A model generated the notes under the pieces. It was not told where the DNA came from. It saw only the letters and a program-made list of their open reading frames with translations, and did no database searches. A DNA stretch of 64,000 bases, taken from NCBI RefSeq assembly GCF_001411555.2, contig NC_049915.1, positions 18,552,640 through 18,616,639 on the forward strand, written 5' to 3'. Position 1 is the stretch's first letter, and every line of letters starts with the position of its first letter. The position numbers and the translations under genes were made by a program. The DNA comes from Juglans regia (taxonomy: Eukaryota > Streptophyta > Magnoliopsida > Fagales > Juglandaceae). Positions 1 to 12,650 of this stretch are shown in pieces.

Positions 1-281
1 AAATTTATTTAGTCTTTTTTACATGACTTCTTCTCAAGGAAGGTTTAAGATAGTTATATTTCAAAAGGATTAATCATAATTAAATTAAGTTACTTAAATT
101 ATTATAAATAATTAAAACTTCTCCATTGCAAGCTGCCATGTGTAATTAAGCTCATAATAACTAGCTAGCTACGTACCCTCGTATGGAAGGAAGCTTGAAC
201 CTGAAATTAACTAGCATTTGCTAGCTAGGCACCTTGTTTTAGCGAAACTTTGAAAAACAGAGAAAGATTGCACACGATGAA

Positions 282-320
<39 letters not shown>

Positions 321-876
321 TTGAATTTTAGACATTTATACGGCAAAACTAATTTAAAAAAATAGATTTAAAAAAAATTTAGGGTCAGATTGTAATTTTA
401 ATAGGAACTTGATCAATATATATATATATATGATTTCTTCTACAAAATATGATTATTATAGACTTAATTAGGGTTGTTAAGGGGGTTATAATATTAATGT
501 TTTTTGCGACAAAAGGGAACAAAAGACTCAAAAAAAAAAAAGAAAAGAAAAGAGGAGCCTTGTCCCCCCAACCGTCCCTGATCTTTACATGAGTGCAAGG
601 AGCATGGCTTGTTGGCTGGAATGAATGAACTATGCATGCATGCAAATGAGATGGATTGGATGGAAATGATCATCATTTGCATATTTTGATCCCTCATCAG
701 CATCACACTCTTCAGTCGAAAGTATCATCAGCAAATATTATTATATACATATATATATAATGCAAATTATATATAATTAAGAAAGATCAAGAACAATAAA
801 ATTAATTTGATGCCATGAAAAGTTGAGATCGAGCGAGAAATGAATGGAAAGAAGCAGAGAGATATTTCTTGAATAC

Positions 877-1038
877 CTTTAAATTAGGCTTAGCGATGAG
901 CAAATTTATAAGAGGCCGATCGAGCTGGAAGAACACATTCGCTGCTAGCTACTTCTTGGGATGCCTGCAATAATATTAGCACAAGTAGTACTAGCACTTG
1001 GCTTTTGGTAGAGAGGCTTCTCCCCTTTATTTAAATAG
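877..1038 (-). promoter_or_regulatory. Possible minus-strand promoter and 5' leader exon
   Basis: On the minus strand a TATA-like TATTTAAATAAAG lies at about 1026-1038. It is followed by about 120 nt without a long open frame that ends at a good donor, AAAG|GTATTC (exon side ends at 877). This is the shape of a plant promoter with a leader intron or of a non-coding or microRNA transcript. I see no coding exon below 870 and no known microRNA sequence. The call rests on motif layout alone. Confidence 0.25.
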
Positions 1039-1849
1039 GAGAAGTGTCTGTCTGCAAGTCCCGACCCATCCATTTATATATTCTTTTCATTCTTCTCTTT
1101 TTATGAACATCAGCAAGTGCATTTACATTATAGATATCCATCCCTATAATTTAAAAGAAAAATGCTAATTGTACTTAATAAAAACTTACAAAAAATTTAT
1201 TTTTTCACGTTTCAGTTATTGATACGTTGAAAATCATAAAATTTGAAATTCAAAATTTAAATTTAAAAAAAAAACTATTAAAATGAATCTTGTAAATAAA
1301 AGTGTAAGTAAAACTGTAAGTGCATGTAGCACTACTCAATTTATAATAGGGATCAGACTAGCGGTGCATTCATATTTTTCCGTAAAGAAATGCTATTTTT
1401 TCTCTTGAATTTTATTATTCACAGTTATACTAATCAAAGTGCCGCATTAAAATATTATTATATAAAATGTAAAATATTATTATATAAAATGTTGTAAAAA
1501 TAACATTCATTTTAAAATATTATTATATAAAATATTGTGAAAAGTGACGTGTGTTTTTTCTGATAAAAAAGTTCGCGAGCTGCCTTTTTTAATGCGCTGA
1601 GAGCCCTTTAATCAGTACCTACTAATTAACTTTGCAATAAATTTTACAGTCTAACAAAGAAGGCTGAGTTAGCTAGCAAACCCGTACATATATATAGTTA
1701 TATCATGTAAACAAAATCTATATACTATACAAAAATCCAACGACTTAATTATCAAGTGGACTTTGCAGAATATCGAAGCTCATGATATTTAAAGCTGGAG
1801 GCGTTTAATAAAATTAAATATATTTGTGTGCTATAGTACTTATGATCGT

Positions 1850-1851
<2 letters not shown>

Positions 1852-1883
<32 letters not shown>
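1852..1883. repeat. (CT)n microsatellite
   Basis: About 16 uninterrupted CT units, directly visible. Confidence 0.95.
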
Positions 1884-1885
<2 letters not shown>

Positions 1886-2704
1886 GGCATGCAAGGCCCC
1901 AAAAAAGAAAGTAATTAATGAAGAGAAGTGGGGAAATTTGCTGGTACGTACGTAGGAATGATTAATATATAGCACGCAATATGAAATGTCCTACCGCCTA
2001 CGTACGCCGTGGACAAGTAGTACTACTGATCACAATCTCCATCCATAACTCAATTAATTAATTATCGAGTTGACTTTGCAGATCAAATTAATCAAAGCAA
2101 GCAGCTGGAAGCTGCTCGATCGATCTGTGCTTATCAGTACTATTCGCAGCTTTGCGTATTGATATTGAGAAGATTTCACCGGAGTTTTCTAGTTTTCCTT
2201 AATATGAACCTAATGATCTTTACAGTACACCAATTTAAGAATAGAATAATTTTTGTATAAATTAATAAATTATTATTTAAACAGTACCCCTAAACATCGT
2301 TTATATACCGAAGTTGTTGATCAAAACATAAACTTGATAGCAAGTTTTGCAAATAATAATAAAAATCCGGGTTCAAAATGATATAAACTTACCACCTTAT
2401 AAGAATTTTTTATAGTCACCATTCACAATAAGAGAACTAGTAGTTGAGTCAACTTAGTTTAGTTAGGTTGCATAAAAATCCACTATAAGGGACTTAATAA
2501 ATGAACATTAATTTTAGTCCAATATTTCTGCACTGGCCAAATTTGGCCAACCTCTTGGGCTGGTTAAATATAATTCTTACTATAAATAATTCTCTATCTG
2601 CTGCCTGCTGTTCCTCCAGCGCAAGAAGAAAAAAGATAAAAAAAATTTATCTTACTCTTGCGCAAGAAGAGAAAGACAAAGGAACAACAAGCTTCAGTTG
2701 ATGC

Positions 2705-2960
2705 GTTTTATGCCAATATATGACTGTTAAAAAAATATAATTATTGGAGAAATATAGCCGTTAAAAAAATATATCGGTTGGAGAAATATAGAGGTTGAAA
2801 ATAAAGCTGTTGGCAAAAATACTGTAGAAAAAATATATCCGTTGTGAATATATGGCCGTTGGAAAATATGATCATTGAAAAAATATATTAGTTGAAATTG
2901 AATATGACCGTTGTAAAAAAAAAGACCGTTAGAAGATTACATCCGTTAGGAATAATATGA
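2705..2960. repeat. Degenerate short tandem repeat around CCGTT
   Basis: About 250 bases are built from an imperfect unit of roughly 20-30 bases. The unit combines a CCGTT/GGTTG-like core with AAAAAATATA, for example near 2758, 2778, 2838, 2868, 2912 and 2945. No coding potential is visible. The flanks (about 2460-3180) look like part of the same non-coding element, whose class I cannot name. Confidence 0.5.
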
Positions 2961-3649
2961 ATGTCAGAAAATTAATGTGTACTTTTTTAATAATGAATAA
3001 ATATTTAAATTACAATTACAATTAAAATAAATGAAGAGGTCAAAATCAATATTTTAATAGAATAGTGATAGATTTGGAAAGTTTGTTATTTGGTTTTGTT
3101 AAAAAGTGGCTAGCTAAATTTATAAAAGTGAATTCTCTAGTCAAATTTTGGTTAAATTTTGTTGAGTACACAACTAATGCTCTAAGTACTTACCACTAAA
3201 GTCGGCGGCTCGACCCTACTATTTACCAACCAGTCGTACTAAGTTACATTAATTTCTCACTTTTAATAGGATCTTCATTTTTTAGCGTGACTTAGACATC
3301 AGTTTTATCTATCAATATTTACTTTTTTTTTTTAAAGAAGAGGACGGTAACCCAATTTTATTGATAGCCCTCACTTTTGACGAAGGAAAACCATTGTTAC
3401 AACCAGACACCTGGGTGTTACAAATAAGCACAAAGACCAAAACCCAGGTATAAAAAACTAAAAGACCCAACCACAAACTAAAAAAGCCAAAAAATTACAA
3501 ACCAAATAGAAAGAACAACCCTAAGAAACCAACTTGCAAGAAGAAATCAGAAACAAAAACCAAGTACTTCACTTTGATAACCACAAATAAGGAAACCAAT
3601 TTTGTCCATGTGAAGACAGCCTCTTAACTAACTAGATAAAGTATCCCTA

Positions 3650-5030
3650 TCATCAATCTAGTCCGTATTTAAATTTCCAGCACCAAGCTTAGCAAGAAAA
3701 TCAGCTACAACATTACTTTTGCCATAGATATGAGTAATTTTATAGTCTATGCAAAGAAGACAAGTTTGGATCTTATTCCAAAAATCCTCAAGATATCAAA
3801 TATTACAAATACCCCTACAAATACCCCTAGTAACCTAGTTGACTAGAAGTTGAGAGTATGTCTTACTATGAACCCGATAAAAGCCAAGTCGACAGCACCT
3901 CCTAACTCATTCAAGTAAACTTCTCATTTATGCAAAATTATTAGAGCCCTGACCTAAGAACACAAAGTAAGCCACACGCAACTTACCACTAGCATCCCGA
4001 ATAACACCCTTGGCACCAGCCATACCTGGATTACCCAAACTACTGTCATCAGTATTAAGTTTCACCTAATCCTGCTGAGGCCGAATCCACTTCACCAGAG
4101 TAACCTTCTTAGTTGTAGGAGTTAAAATTGGAACATCCAACCTCTTTAAAATAACATCATGCTTAGGGAGCCTCAAAGCTTTCATAGACACTTGCATAAC
4201 ACGACGGATTTAGAATTTAATAACATGCCAAACCGACTCAACCGTATCAACCTTACTCTCATACCAGGCTTTGCAATGTCTATCCCATAGCTTCTAAGAA
4301 ACAATGGACGAGAGGAGACCAAAGACAGTCCGAATGTGAGAGGAATGCCCAGCACGACGAAACTAGAAATTAACTTGCTTCTGCCAGGTACGGAAAAGAC
4401 CCATATGCAAACCTAATTGAATCGTTGCTAAACGCCATATTTGTCTAGCGTACAAAGAATGTGATTAAGATCCTCAAGATGACCCACAACAACAATTACA
4501 TTTGGAGACCATTGGAATGCCAGCCATTTTAATATTCTCATCCACACTCAAACAGTTATTGGTAGCTTTCCACATCATAATGGAGATTTTCTTAACGAGG
4601 TTAGCATGCCAAATCCATTGAGCCTAAGGTAAAGAAGGCGCCTGAACCTTGATACAGTACCAGACACTTTTAGTATTAAAAATACCACCATTTTCACTCT
4701 TCCAAATAAGAACATCTGCCCCTCTTTGCACCTAGCCAAGAAATGAACCAAATAGTTAGTTTTTTGGAAACCCACAAACCTTTCCAAGAGTGGAATATCC
4801 CACCCATTCTCAATACGACGCTCTTTTATCTTGAACAAAGTCTTCTTAGTCACCGAGTACTGGTCATGAAGATGACCATCCTCATCCCAGTTATCATACC
4901 AAAAAAAGATATTTCCATCTCTCACTAGCCACTTAGAATTTTTTAAGACGTCCGGCATATTATTAACAATAGCCTTCCAAAATTGACTTAGACGGATCCA
5001 CTAGGAGTAAATGATCACCTCTAACATACT
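3650..5030 (-). pseudogene. LINE ORF2 tail: zinc-binding and RNase H-like region, heavily decayed
   Basis: The piece at 5029-5439 (GWKMKLLSAGGRTILLRHVL) is the conserved stretch after the reverse transcriptase. The piece at 4575-4958 (WLVRDGNIFFWYDNWDEDG) is the region before the zf-RVT domain. From about 4100 to 3650 short fragments in several frames resemble the RNase H-like (RVT_3) tail, such as AGAKGVIRDASG-like and GNLNTD-like blocks. No intact frame remains. Confidence 0.65.
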
Positions 5031-5439
5031 AGCCTCTAAAGAAATCCACCCACAATGAATGCCCCGAAATCAATCTCCAAGCAAGCTTTATATTAAGAGC
5101 CCTTTGTATATCTCCAAAATCCCGAATATCCACCCCACATTCTTCAATGAGTTTACAAATATTTTTCCAAGCCACCACTTTCCTCTTACCTTTACCTTCT
5201 AAATCACCACAAAAGAAAGAGCTCAAAAGCCTATTCAACGCCGTGAGAACCACTTTAGGGACATTTAACACATCAAGAAGATGAGTGGCCATGCTTGACA
5301 AAACATGTCTCAAAAGAATAGTTCTACCACCTGCAGAAAGCAATTTCATCTTCCAGCCTGCAATTTTCTTTTTAACTTTCCGAAGTAACTCCCCTAAATC
5401 AGAGGCTTTCAATCTACCAGTCACAAAAGGAATACCCAA

Positions 5440-6430
5440 ATACTTGAAAGCTTCATAAAAGCCAGTAATGTGATGGAGCGCACTCTTTCTGGAAGCTAGA
5501 ATAAGTTTAGAACAATAAATAGCACTTTTATTTTTACTAATGACTTGACCCGATTAGTCTTCATAAATCTTCAAAACTTGATTCAAATCTCGATTCAAAT
5601 CTTGTATAGATCTTTTATCACCATTAGCAAAGATAACAATATCATTAACATATATGAGATGGATAACAAGTGGAGTACCTCTAGCTTGAGAGAACTGACC
5701 AATTTTGTCTTGATCAAAGTAATGATTGAGCAGACGAGAAATCACCTCTTGCATAATGATAAACAAGTAAGGTGAAAGATGATCACCTTGCCGCATACCA
5801 CGTTCACATTTGAAGAACCCTATAGGAGTGTCATTCATCATAATGGAATACCAAGGCAAGGAAATACACACCTTCATTAGATCACAGACTTGAGGAGAAA
5901 ACCCAAAAGCATCCAAGACATGAAGTAAGAAACACCAAGTAACCCTGTCATACACGTTGGACATATCAAGTTTAATCAACACATTACCCCCATTGGATTT
6001 TTTATGGAGAGAATGGACCATCTCTTGAATTAAACTAATATTTTTAAAAATACTATGACCATGGATAAATGCCCCTTGCTCCTGAGAGATCATTTTTTAA
6101 AGTAAATTCGTCAAGCAGGCCATAATAATCTTAAAGCAGATTTTATAAATAACCGAGCAAAGACTAATAGACAAAAATTTATCAAAACCAGTAGGCTTTT
6201 TCACCCTAGGAATTAAAACAATGTAAGAAGCTGTATAGAACTTGGGAAAAGACTTCGTATGGAAAAAAATCAGAAATGACTTCCAATAAATCAACCTTGA
6301 GAAAATCCCAACACTTTAAAGAAGCCAGAACCAAAACCATCAGGGCCAAGACTGCTGTCAATGGGGATACTGAAGATAGCATCTTTCAGTTCATCCATCG
6401 AAGGATCTTTACAGAGAGAGGTTCTCTTCT
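5440..6430 (-). pseudogene. LINE reverse transcriptase, broken
   Basis: Two open pieces abut at 6094. The upstream piece (6097-6294) holds the YIVLIPRVKKP and ISLCSVIYKI blocks. The downstream piece (5554-6093) holds GAFIHGHSIF, IKLDMSNVYDRVTW, and the GMRQGDHLSPYLFI block. The catalytic box that should read YADD is YVND, so one catalytic Asp is replaced. This change and the stop between the pieces mean the copy cannot be active. Confidence 0.88.
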
Positions 6431-6848
6431 TCAGTGATCACAGGAGAAACTAAGTCACTCAAATCTGGCGGATCTTGTCTACGAATTTGACCCAAAAATT
6501 GTTAAAAGTACTCAACAAAAGCCTGATGAATTTTAAGTGGAGAATGTAACATAGTTCCATTTGCAAGACACATGTCATTGATCCTTTTATGCTTCTTAGA
6601 ATTTAGAATAACATGAAAAAATTTAGAATTTTGGTCCCCATCTTTCAACTAATTTTTCTTAGCCGTATGCGAAAGTCTCATCTCTTCTCTATTCTTCTAG
6701 GTAGATAATTCCAATTTAGACACCATGTGACCATAGTCGACCTCAGCATTAAAACAAACTTGGAGACTATTATCTAAACTCTCAATGCGGTGTTCAAGAT
6801 TTTTGATAGTAACATTAGTTCTATCAAACACACGTTGATTCCACTCCC

Positions 6849-7640
6849 TTAAGGCCACCTTAACCCTTTTAAATTTAGAGGATAATTTATGAAGTCCAAA
6901 ACCAAATTCGTATGACCAGTCCACATATGCTGAAAGTGAAAGGGACTAGGGCCATATTTAAAAGAGTCCTCTCCCATTTGAATCACCATAGGAGAATGAT
7001 CCGAAATGGACCGAGCCAAGACATGATAATAGACATTCGGAAAACCATTTAGAAAATTAGAGTGAATAAAACATTTATCTAACCTAGCCCAACTCTGAGC
7101 CAACCCACCTTGGCCATTGCACCAAGTCATCCTCAGGCCTTTAAAACACATATCCAACAAACCACAACTTTGTAAGCAGAGGTTAAACTCCTCCATTACA
7201 GAAAACTAGTGATGATGCCCACCTCTTCTTTCCGAATCATCTTTAATAATATTAAAATCATCACAAAGAATCCATGGAAAATTACCACTACCAATAGCCT
7301 CCAAATCCTTCCGAAGAACTTTCCTCTCAATCCGATTACACTTGGCATACACAACAGTAAGGATGAAAGCATGAACATGCTCCTCAACCTTCACAGTCAC
7401 AAACTGACTAGAACCTGCCAACCATTACACTGAAACTGTCGAGTTCAACAACAACCAAATTTTACATTCGTGCACTTCATTAGTAAAATAAGAATCGCAA
7501 TTAAACCTGCTAAAAAAACTAGGAATTCTATTCTCATGAAAAAAAGGTTCAGTAAGAGCAATGATATTAAGTCTATAAGTATTAATCAGATTTTTTAAAT
7601 GCAATTGGGATGTACCAATTCCCCTTATATTCTAAAAAAT
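6849..7640 (-). pseudogene. LINE endonuclease domain, broken
   Basis: Pieces in different frames resemble the exonuclease-endonuclease-phosphatase domain that opens ORF2 of plant L1 elements. The N-terminal NIRGIGTSQLHLKNLI-like start is near 7625, WILCDDFNIIKDDSERRGG is near 7215-7280, and the C-terminal SDHSPMVI block is near 6965-7000. The domain nicks target DNA before reverse transcription in active relatives. Several frame changes and stops separate the pieces. A further piece (6697-6924) continues into the linker toward the reverse transcriptase. Confidence 0.8.
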
Positions 7641-7680
7641 AATAGGACTAATTATAAATTAAGTTTGGAGGGGCTTATTA

Positions 7681-8850
7681 CTAACCTGGTAGAGCTTCTC
7701 TCGTCTTTACCTTACTAGCAAAATCTTTTGGGGCTTTTGCATCTGTGCAGTAATATTTTTGTGTATCAACCCACATCGTGTCCCTATCAACTTCATTGTT
7801 ATACTGAGTTTCTTCCATAGTGTGCCTGGTCAATTCCTTCTCGCTTTGAACAACAAAACCCTGAGCCAAAGATTGATCGATTGGCACCATGCCTACATAC
7901 TCAGAACTTTGTTCAACCAACACTAGCTGTATGGTCTCCTCCAAAGTAACACCCGGTGCTGCATCCATATCACACCCCGCAATACAAGCTAATGAACCTC
8001 CACCACTACCATCTGTTTTGGATGTCGAAGGTTCCATATTAAGCACGTTGCATGGAACCAATATAACAGGTTGCATAATGACATCCTCCAACGCCAGCAT
8101 AACATGTTGCACAGGGACATCAATACCTTCCTTCAAAGCCTCCAAGTCACCCATCCCTACCACCTTATTAGGTTCAACGGTGTCATCCTCTCCTATAATG
8201 CCATCATTTTCCTGCAAAACACCCTGACCCTCAAGACCCAACATCGGTTGCTCACCATGCTCCACGATCAAAGTGCCCCCTTTAGCCTCAATTTCCATTA
8301 CCGGTTTCTCAAATATTTTTACCCAGACCTGCCCTCCCTTGGATTGATTCTTCTTGGTATCTCTACCCATTTTGCAGGTCCTTTCATTATGTCCCTGTGA
8401 TCTACAGGTCCGACAATAAGGCGGCAGTGTCTCGTAAATAATCTCTTGTCATTTACTCATTGGCATTCCAAGTATACCGATCCAAAAATAAGAGATTGGC
8501 TCTTTTTATGCATCTATCTGAAGACAAACTCTCGCCCCGTTTGTTCTTGTTGCACATAGAGTTTGATTATTACGTCGGATAAACTGTCCAATCGGTGTCG
8601 TAAGCATTTTCAACATCGACGTATGATAAAAATTATGAGGAAGACCAGGCAAAAAGACCAATACCGAAACACATGGTGGTTCACTTTCTTCATCAAAATT
8701 CGGCGTCTATGCAAACTGCCGGTTGGGAACACCATTAACGTCACATGACTCTCTGGAGAGAGCTTTATGGAAGTCTGCTTCATTGGACATTCGGACAAAA
8801 ACGTTTGTTGGCTTTTGCACTAGCCAATCCCCACCGACTTCGGATGAAGC
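7681..8850 (-). pseudogene. LINE ORF1 (gag-like, DUF4283 and CCHC knuckle), broken
   Basis: The frame that begins with MASSEVGGDWL near 8850 runs into a stop after about 47 codons. The frame then shifts through a DUF4283-like region. A zinc knuckle follows at about 8375-8425, with the spacing C-x2-C-x4-H-x4-C (YCRTCRSQGHNERTC). A 229-codon acidic, low-complexity open stretch (7681-8370) follows, which is the variable C-terminal part of such proteins. In the family this protein binds the element RNA. At least two frame breaks make it non-functional. Confidence 0.75.
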
Positions 8851-9670
8851 CATGAATGGCATCTAGAGAAGGCCTCTACTGCAAGAATTTCAAGACTAAG
8901 GAGAATCTAAAAGGCTAGACAGTGCGATCCAACTCTTTCGTAGAAAAAAGGAAGTAGAGCTCCCCATCGATCAGCTTCAGTGGACGAAAAGCAACGTCCA
9001 TCTAAGGAAGAAGTTGCAAAACCGCGGAGACTAGTTCAAAGAATGATCGCTGATGGCCTGTTGAGTCTGGCAAGGCATCAATGGCTGCCATGCAGAGGCT
9101 ACCCAATGTAAACGCAGCAACAACAACACCAAAACCCTAGCAGAGCGATTAAAAGAAATCAATTTTTTTACGTGTTGTTTGGTTGCTAAGTAAACTCGAG
9201 GGAAAGGATGGGAAAGATTGAAGCTTTTTATGGGTTTTTTGCAGGATGTACCGAGAAAGGCAACGGATTTGAAGAGGAACGATGGTGGTGTTGTTGCTTT
9301 CCAGCCTTTCCAAAGAGAGAAAAGTGGTGGGAAGAGCAGTGCATTAGTGGGCAAAATGCCTTTTTCTCTGGCACGGGAGGCGGCTCCAACTGTGGGGGTG
9401 GCTACGACGAGTTTGTCGGCTGTAACAGCCACTGGAGGTAGTGATGAAAATGACAGAAGAGAACAAAAAGAAGAGCAATCTGAAAGAAAGCAGAGATTTA
9501 GCACGTACCTGATGTCCTTACCTCTGTTGGTGTAACTGGCGAGAGGCTAGAGCTTGTTTCTAGGCGCCGAGCCCAAAGAACGGACCTTGATTTGCACCTT
9601 CAAGCTTCTTCTGCTTAAACTAATCCTGAAGCTCCTTAGCCTTCTGCCTTTTTAAAGGCAACGTAACTTT

Positions 9671-10305
9671 CCCCCTTCACTTGCGAAAGAATTGTTAATG
9701 AGACAATATTTACTCTTTAGACTCACATGAAACTCATTATTTTTATTTTATTTGAAATTATTAGTATTCATTTATTCTAAAATATGAGATATTTTAGACA
9801 TTTCATGTTATGTTGACTATTAAAATGACTAGAATAGCTCACCTTTTATTTTACTGTTGCGAGCTGGCCGCAGGGGCAGCTCAATACAAATTGAGGCCTA
9901 AAGCGAAATTTAATTGATTCATTCGTAATTATAATACAATAAAATATAAATTATTATATGAAATATTTTCAAACCTTTCAATAAAATGAGATTTTATTTA
10001 AAATTTTTAAATACAGTTTTTGTGAATTTATATTTATAGCAACAACTTAAAATGAGATCTCAATGCAGATTTTGTGCCCTTAATTTAAAAAGATCTTAAA
10101 AAAATTATTTAAAATATAAATAATTTATTGTATTACTTATAAAAAAAATTCATTGTATTAAATATTAAATATAATATTATGGGGTCTTGCACACATTGAA
10201 AATTATAAAAATTATTTAAAATTTTATTTAATGAAATGGTTTTTATTTTTTATTTAAAAAAAAAACACCTCTTGTTATTTTTATTTTTGGGGGCTTTACA
10301 TAGGT
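9671..10305. other. AT-rich non-coding DNA between LINE and gypsy elements
   Basis: No gene is seen. The segment from about 9860 (GAGGCCTAAAGCG) to 10300 (GGGGGCTTTA) and the sequence from 13560 (AGGGGCCTTAGACAATGGCC) share a GGCCT-rich style. They may be two halves of an older repeat into which the gypsy element inserted. Confidence 0.4.
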
Positions 10306-10450
10306 GACAGAGATCCAAGAAGGGCCATTCGTAATACCACTAGGAGGGCTAGGCTTGCCGAGGTGATGGGGGTGACATTGGGGTGCATGCATGGCTCGAG
10401 TGATGGGTCCTTGGACGCCCAAGACAAGGTCAACTAGAGGAGAATCAAGT

Positions 10451-10967
10451 TGTTAGCCAATTCCTTAATTTTAGGGGTTGGTTGGCAAATCCCTTGAACT
10501 TAGGGGAGGAGGCAAACCCCTTGATTTTAGGAGATTGGGCGGTTGCTAGAGGGTTGACCTAATATCTGCTTCAAATTAGGGAGATTTTCTATTTGTTAAT
10601 TTGTTTGAGTTTATTTCCTTTATTTTAGGAGTTGTTGAGATTGTTTCCTTAATTTTAGAAGTTAGACTTGTTTTAGAATTGTGATTTCAAGTTTCAAAAG
10701 CAGTTGTTATAGGGAATAAGTGGGGGAAGGCTAGCCGAACCCTAGTACTATTTATTTCGGGTTTGTATTGTAATTGAGCATTATGTCATTTTCAATAAAA
10801 GTGAAGCTTATGCTTTGTCACCCTAATTTTCGAGAATTGAGTGCTAGCCTGAGTTAGTCTTAATTTTCACCATCATACCAATTGGATCTTGGTGTTGCCT
10901 TGAGGTAACCCTAGATTCAATCACCCAACATGCTACAAACACTTGAGTGAGAGTGAGGCTTCCATCA
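10451..10967 (+). repeat. Gypsy LTR, left copy
   Basis: Starts TGTTAGCCAATTCC and ends TTCCATCA, 517 bases. It contains an AATAAAAGTGAAGC block near 10794 suitable as a poly(A) signal. The same sequence recurs at 13042-13557. Immediately after it lies TTGGTGCTTTCATTGAGAG, a primer-binding-site-like sequence usual in plant gypsy elements. Confidence 0.88.
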
Positions 10968-11010
10968 TTGGTGCTTTCATTGAGAGTGTCCAACCCAAGG
11001 AGAGGAAGGC

Positions 11011-12237
11011 ATGACCGAACAACAATCAACTCATAGGGAGCGGATTGAGAACCTTGAAGCCACTTTGGAGGCACAACACACCGACATCAATGAACGGTTT
11101 GGAAGGTTAGAAGAGGTACTCCACCAATTGGTGGATCAAAGGAGGAATGGAGATGGGAGGCCCCATAGGAGAAGAGCCGAGAGACATCATAGTCTTGAGG
11201 GCTCCGTGGGGTCTAGGAGAAGCCAACATTGAGAGAGGGTAGAGGACTTGGATTCATCCATTCAAGATTCCTCAAGCATTTATGAGGAATCATCCGGGGA
11301 AAGTGAAAGGGAAGAAGGGAACTAAGGTGAGAGGAAAGTTGCACGTAGGGGGAAAGTTCTCAAACCAAAAATGGACTTTCCCAAGTTTAATTGTACTGAC
11401 CCGAGCACTTGGTTTAGTAGAGCCGAGCAATACTTCGAGCACAATCACATGGAAAGCCATGCTAAAGTGTCCTATGCCGCCTACTTCCTTAAGGGGGAGG
11501 CCAACCAATGGTAGCAATGGATATGAAAGATCTATGGGGTTTGAAGGAGGGAGTTGAAATGGAGGAAGTTTGTCAAGGAGCTTTTGAGGAGGTTCGGGCC
11601 AATCGAGTATATGGACTATCATGAGACTCTCTCAAAGATCAAGCAAATTGGATCTTTAAGATATTATCAAAAGGGGTTCGAATACTTGTCCACTAGAGCA
11701 CATGGGTAGTAGGAAAAGGCCCTCATTGGGACCTTTGTGGGTGGCTTGAAAAGTGAGTTGGCGGTGGAGGTAAAACTTAAGAAGCCGAAGACCTTGATGT
11801 AAGCCTTGGAGGTTGCATGGATTAAGGAAGATCAACTCCAAGACTTGAGGAAGAATAGCCGCTTGGAGGTGAGGACACCACCCCCAATGGTTTCCAAGTT
11901 TGATGCAAACCAAACTTTTAGCAATGAATTCTCACCAGGAGGTCCTAGTGGAGGTGCATCAAGTGGAACAAAACCATTACCCGCAGGAGTGAAGAGGCTA
12001 CCTTGGGAAGAGATGCAACGACGAAGAGAGAAGGGGCTTTGTTTCAATTGCAATGAGAGGTTCACAATGGGCCACAGATGCAAAGCCAAGCAAATGTTTC
12101 TCATAGAGATAGAGTTTGAGGAAGAGGAATACATAGGGGAGGAAGAGCAAGAACAAGATGAAGCCGTGAGAGGAGATTCTCAAATTTTTATTGATGCATT
12201 GATGGGTGTTGTGGGGCCTAGAATGATGAAAACATAA
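11011..12237 (+). pseudogene. Gypsy gag with zinc knuckle, broken
   Basis: The start at 11011 opens a 73-codon coiled-coil-like N-terminus (IENLEATLEAQHTDINERF) that ends in a stop at 11230. The capsid part continues in other frames (KMDFPKFNCTDPSTWF near 11370-11415, then EGEANQW-like). The C-terminal part is open at 11806-12237 and contains a zinc knuckle, CFNCNERFTMGHRC, near 12040-12082, followed by an acidic tail. In the family gag packages the element RNA. Several stops and frameshifts disable it. Confidence 0.82.
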
Positions 12238-12293
12238 GCACACATTGGCAAGATGGAGGTAATGGTTCATCTCTAAACCTCATCAATTCTAAA

Positions 12294-12557
12294 GTGGCCG
12301 AGAGCTTGGGGTTGCCTATGACTTCTATCACTCCATTCGAGGTCAAGGTAGCTAGCGGGGAGAAGATGAGGTGTAGAGAAGTATTTAAAAAAGTATGTTT
12401 GAAAACACAATGCCTTGAAATTGTAGTGGATTTATATTCTTTGCCTATTTTGGGGTTGGATGTTGTGTTGGGCGTGCAATGGCTAGAGGAGCTAGGGAAG
12501 ATAGTCTCGGATTATAGAAAAATTACCATGGAGTTTATGATGGGGCCAAATAGGTGA
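12294..12557 (+). pseudogene. Gypsy aspartic protease fragment
   Basis: The 87-codon open stretch holds AESLGLPMTSITPFEVKVA near its start and the hydrophobic LGLDVVLGVQWLEELG block near its end. These are the second half of the retropepsin-like domain in Ty3/gypsy polyproteins. The catalytic DSGA-type motif is not seen in the frame, and the pol domains that should follow are deleted. Confidence 0.75.
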
Positions 12558-12650
12558 CCATCAGGATGAACAGAATAGGGGGATGTATGGTTGTGGGGCC
12601 TAATGAGATGGAGAAGCTATTGAGACAAGTGGCCATGTTTTGCTATCACA

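Larger units (their letters stand above)
1..2460. other. AT-rich intergenic DNA, no gene recognised
   Basis: No open frame here resembles a known protein. The stretch holds (TA)n runs near 285-315 and 418-430 and a (CT)n run at 1852-1883. It also has many short palindromes such as CTAGCTAG and GTACGTAC, typical of plant intergenic DNA. The open frames at 385-706 are low-complexity shadows. A possible promoter with a leader on the minus strand is listed separately. Confidence 0.6.
3321..9670 (-). mobile_element. Decayed full-length L1-type LINE retrotransposon
   Basis: Read on the minus strand, the order is: probable 5' UTR (about 9670-8860), gag-like ORF1 with a zinc knuckle (8850-7681), apurinic endonuclease (7640-6849), reverse transcriptase (6430-5440), reverse-transcriptase zinc-binding region and RNase H-like tail (5030-3650), 3' UTR, and a poly(A) tract seen as the T run at 3321-3334. 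Each domain is broken by frameshifts or stops, so the element is dead. Its last ~100 bases match the 3' end of the truncated copy at 61133, which fixes the 3' boundary. The 5' boundary is approximate, and I could not find a target-site duplication. Confidence 0.85.

Noticed and set aside
9031..9535. Overlapping open frames on both strands near 9.0-9.5 kb
   Set aside because: They lie in the probable 5' UTR of the LINE, and neither frame resembles a protein family.
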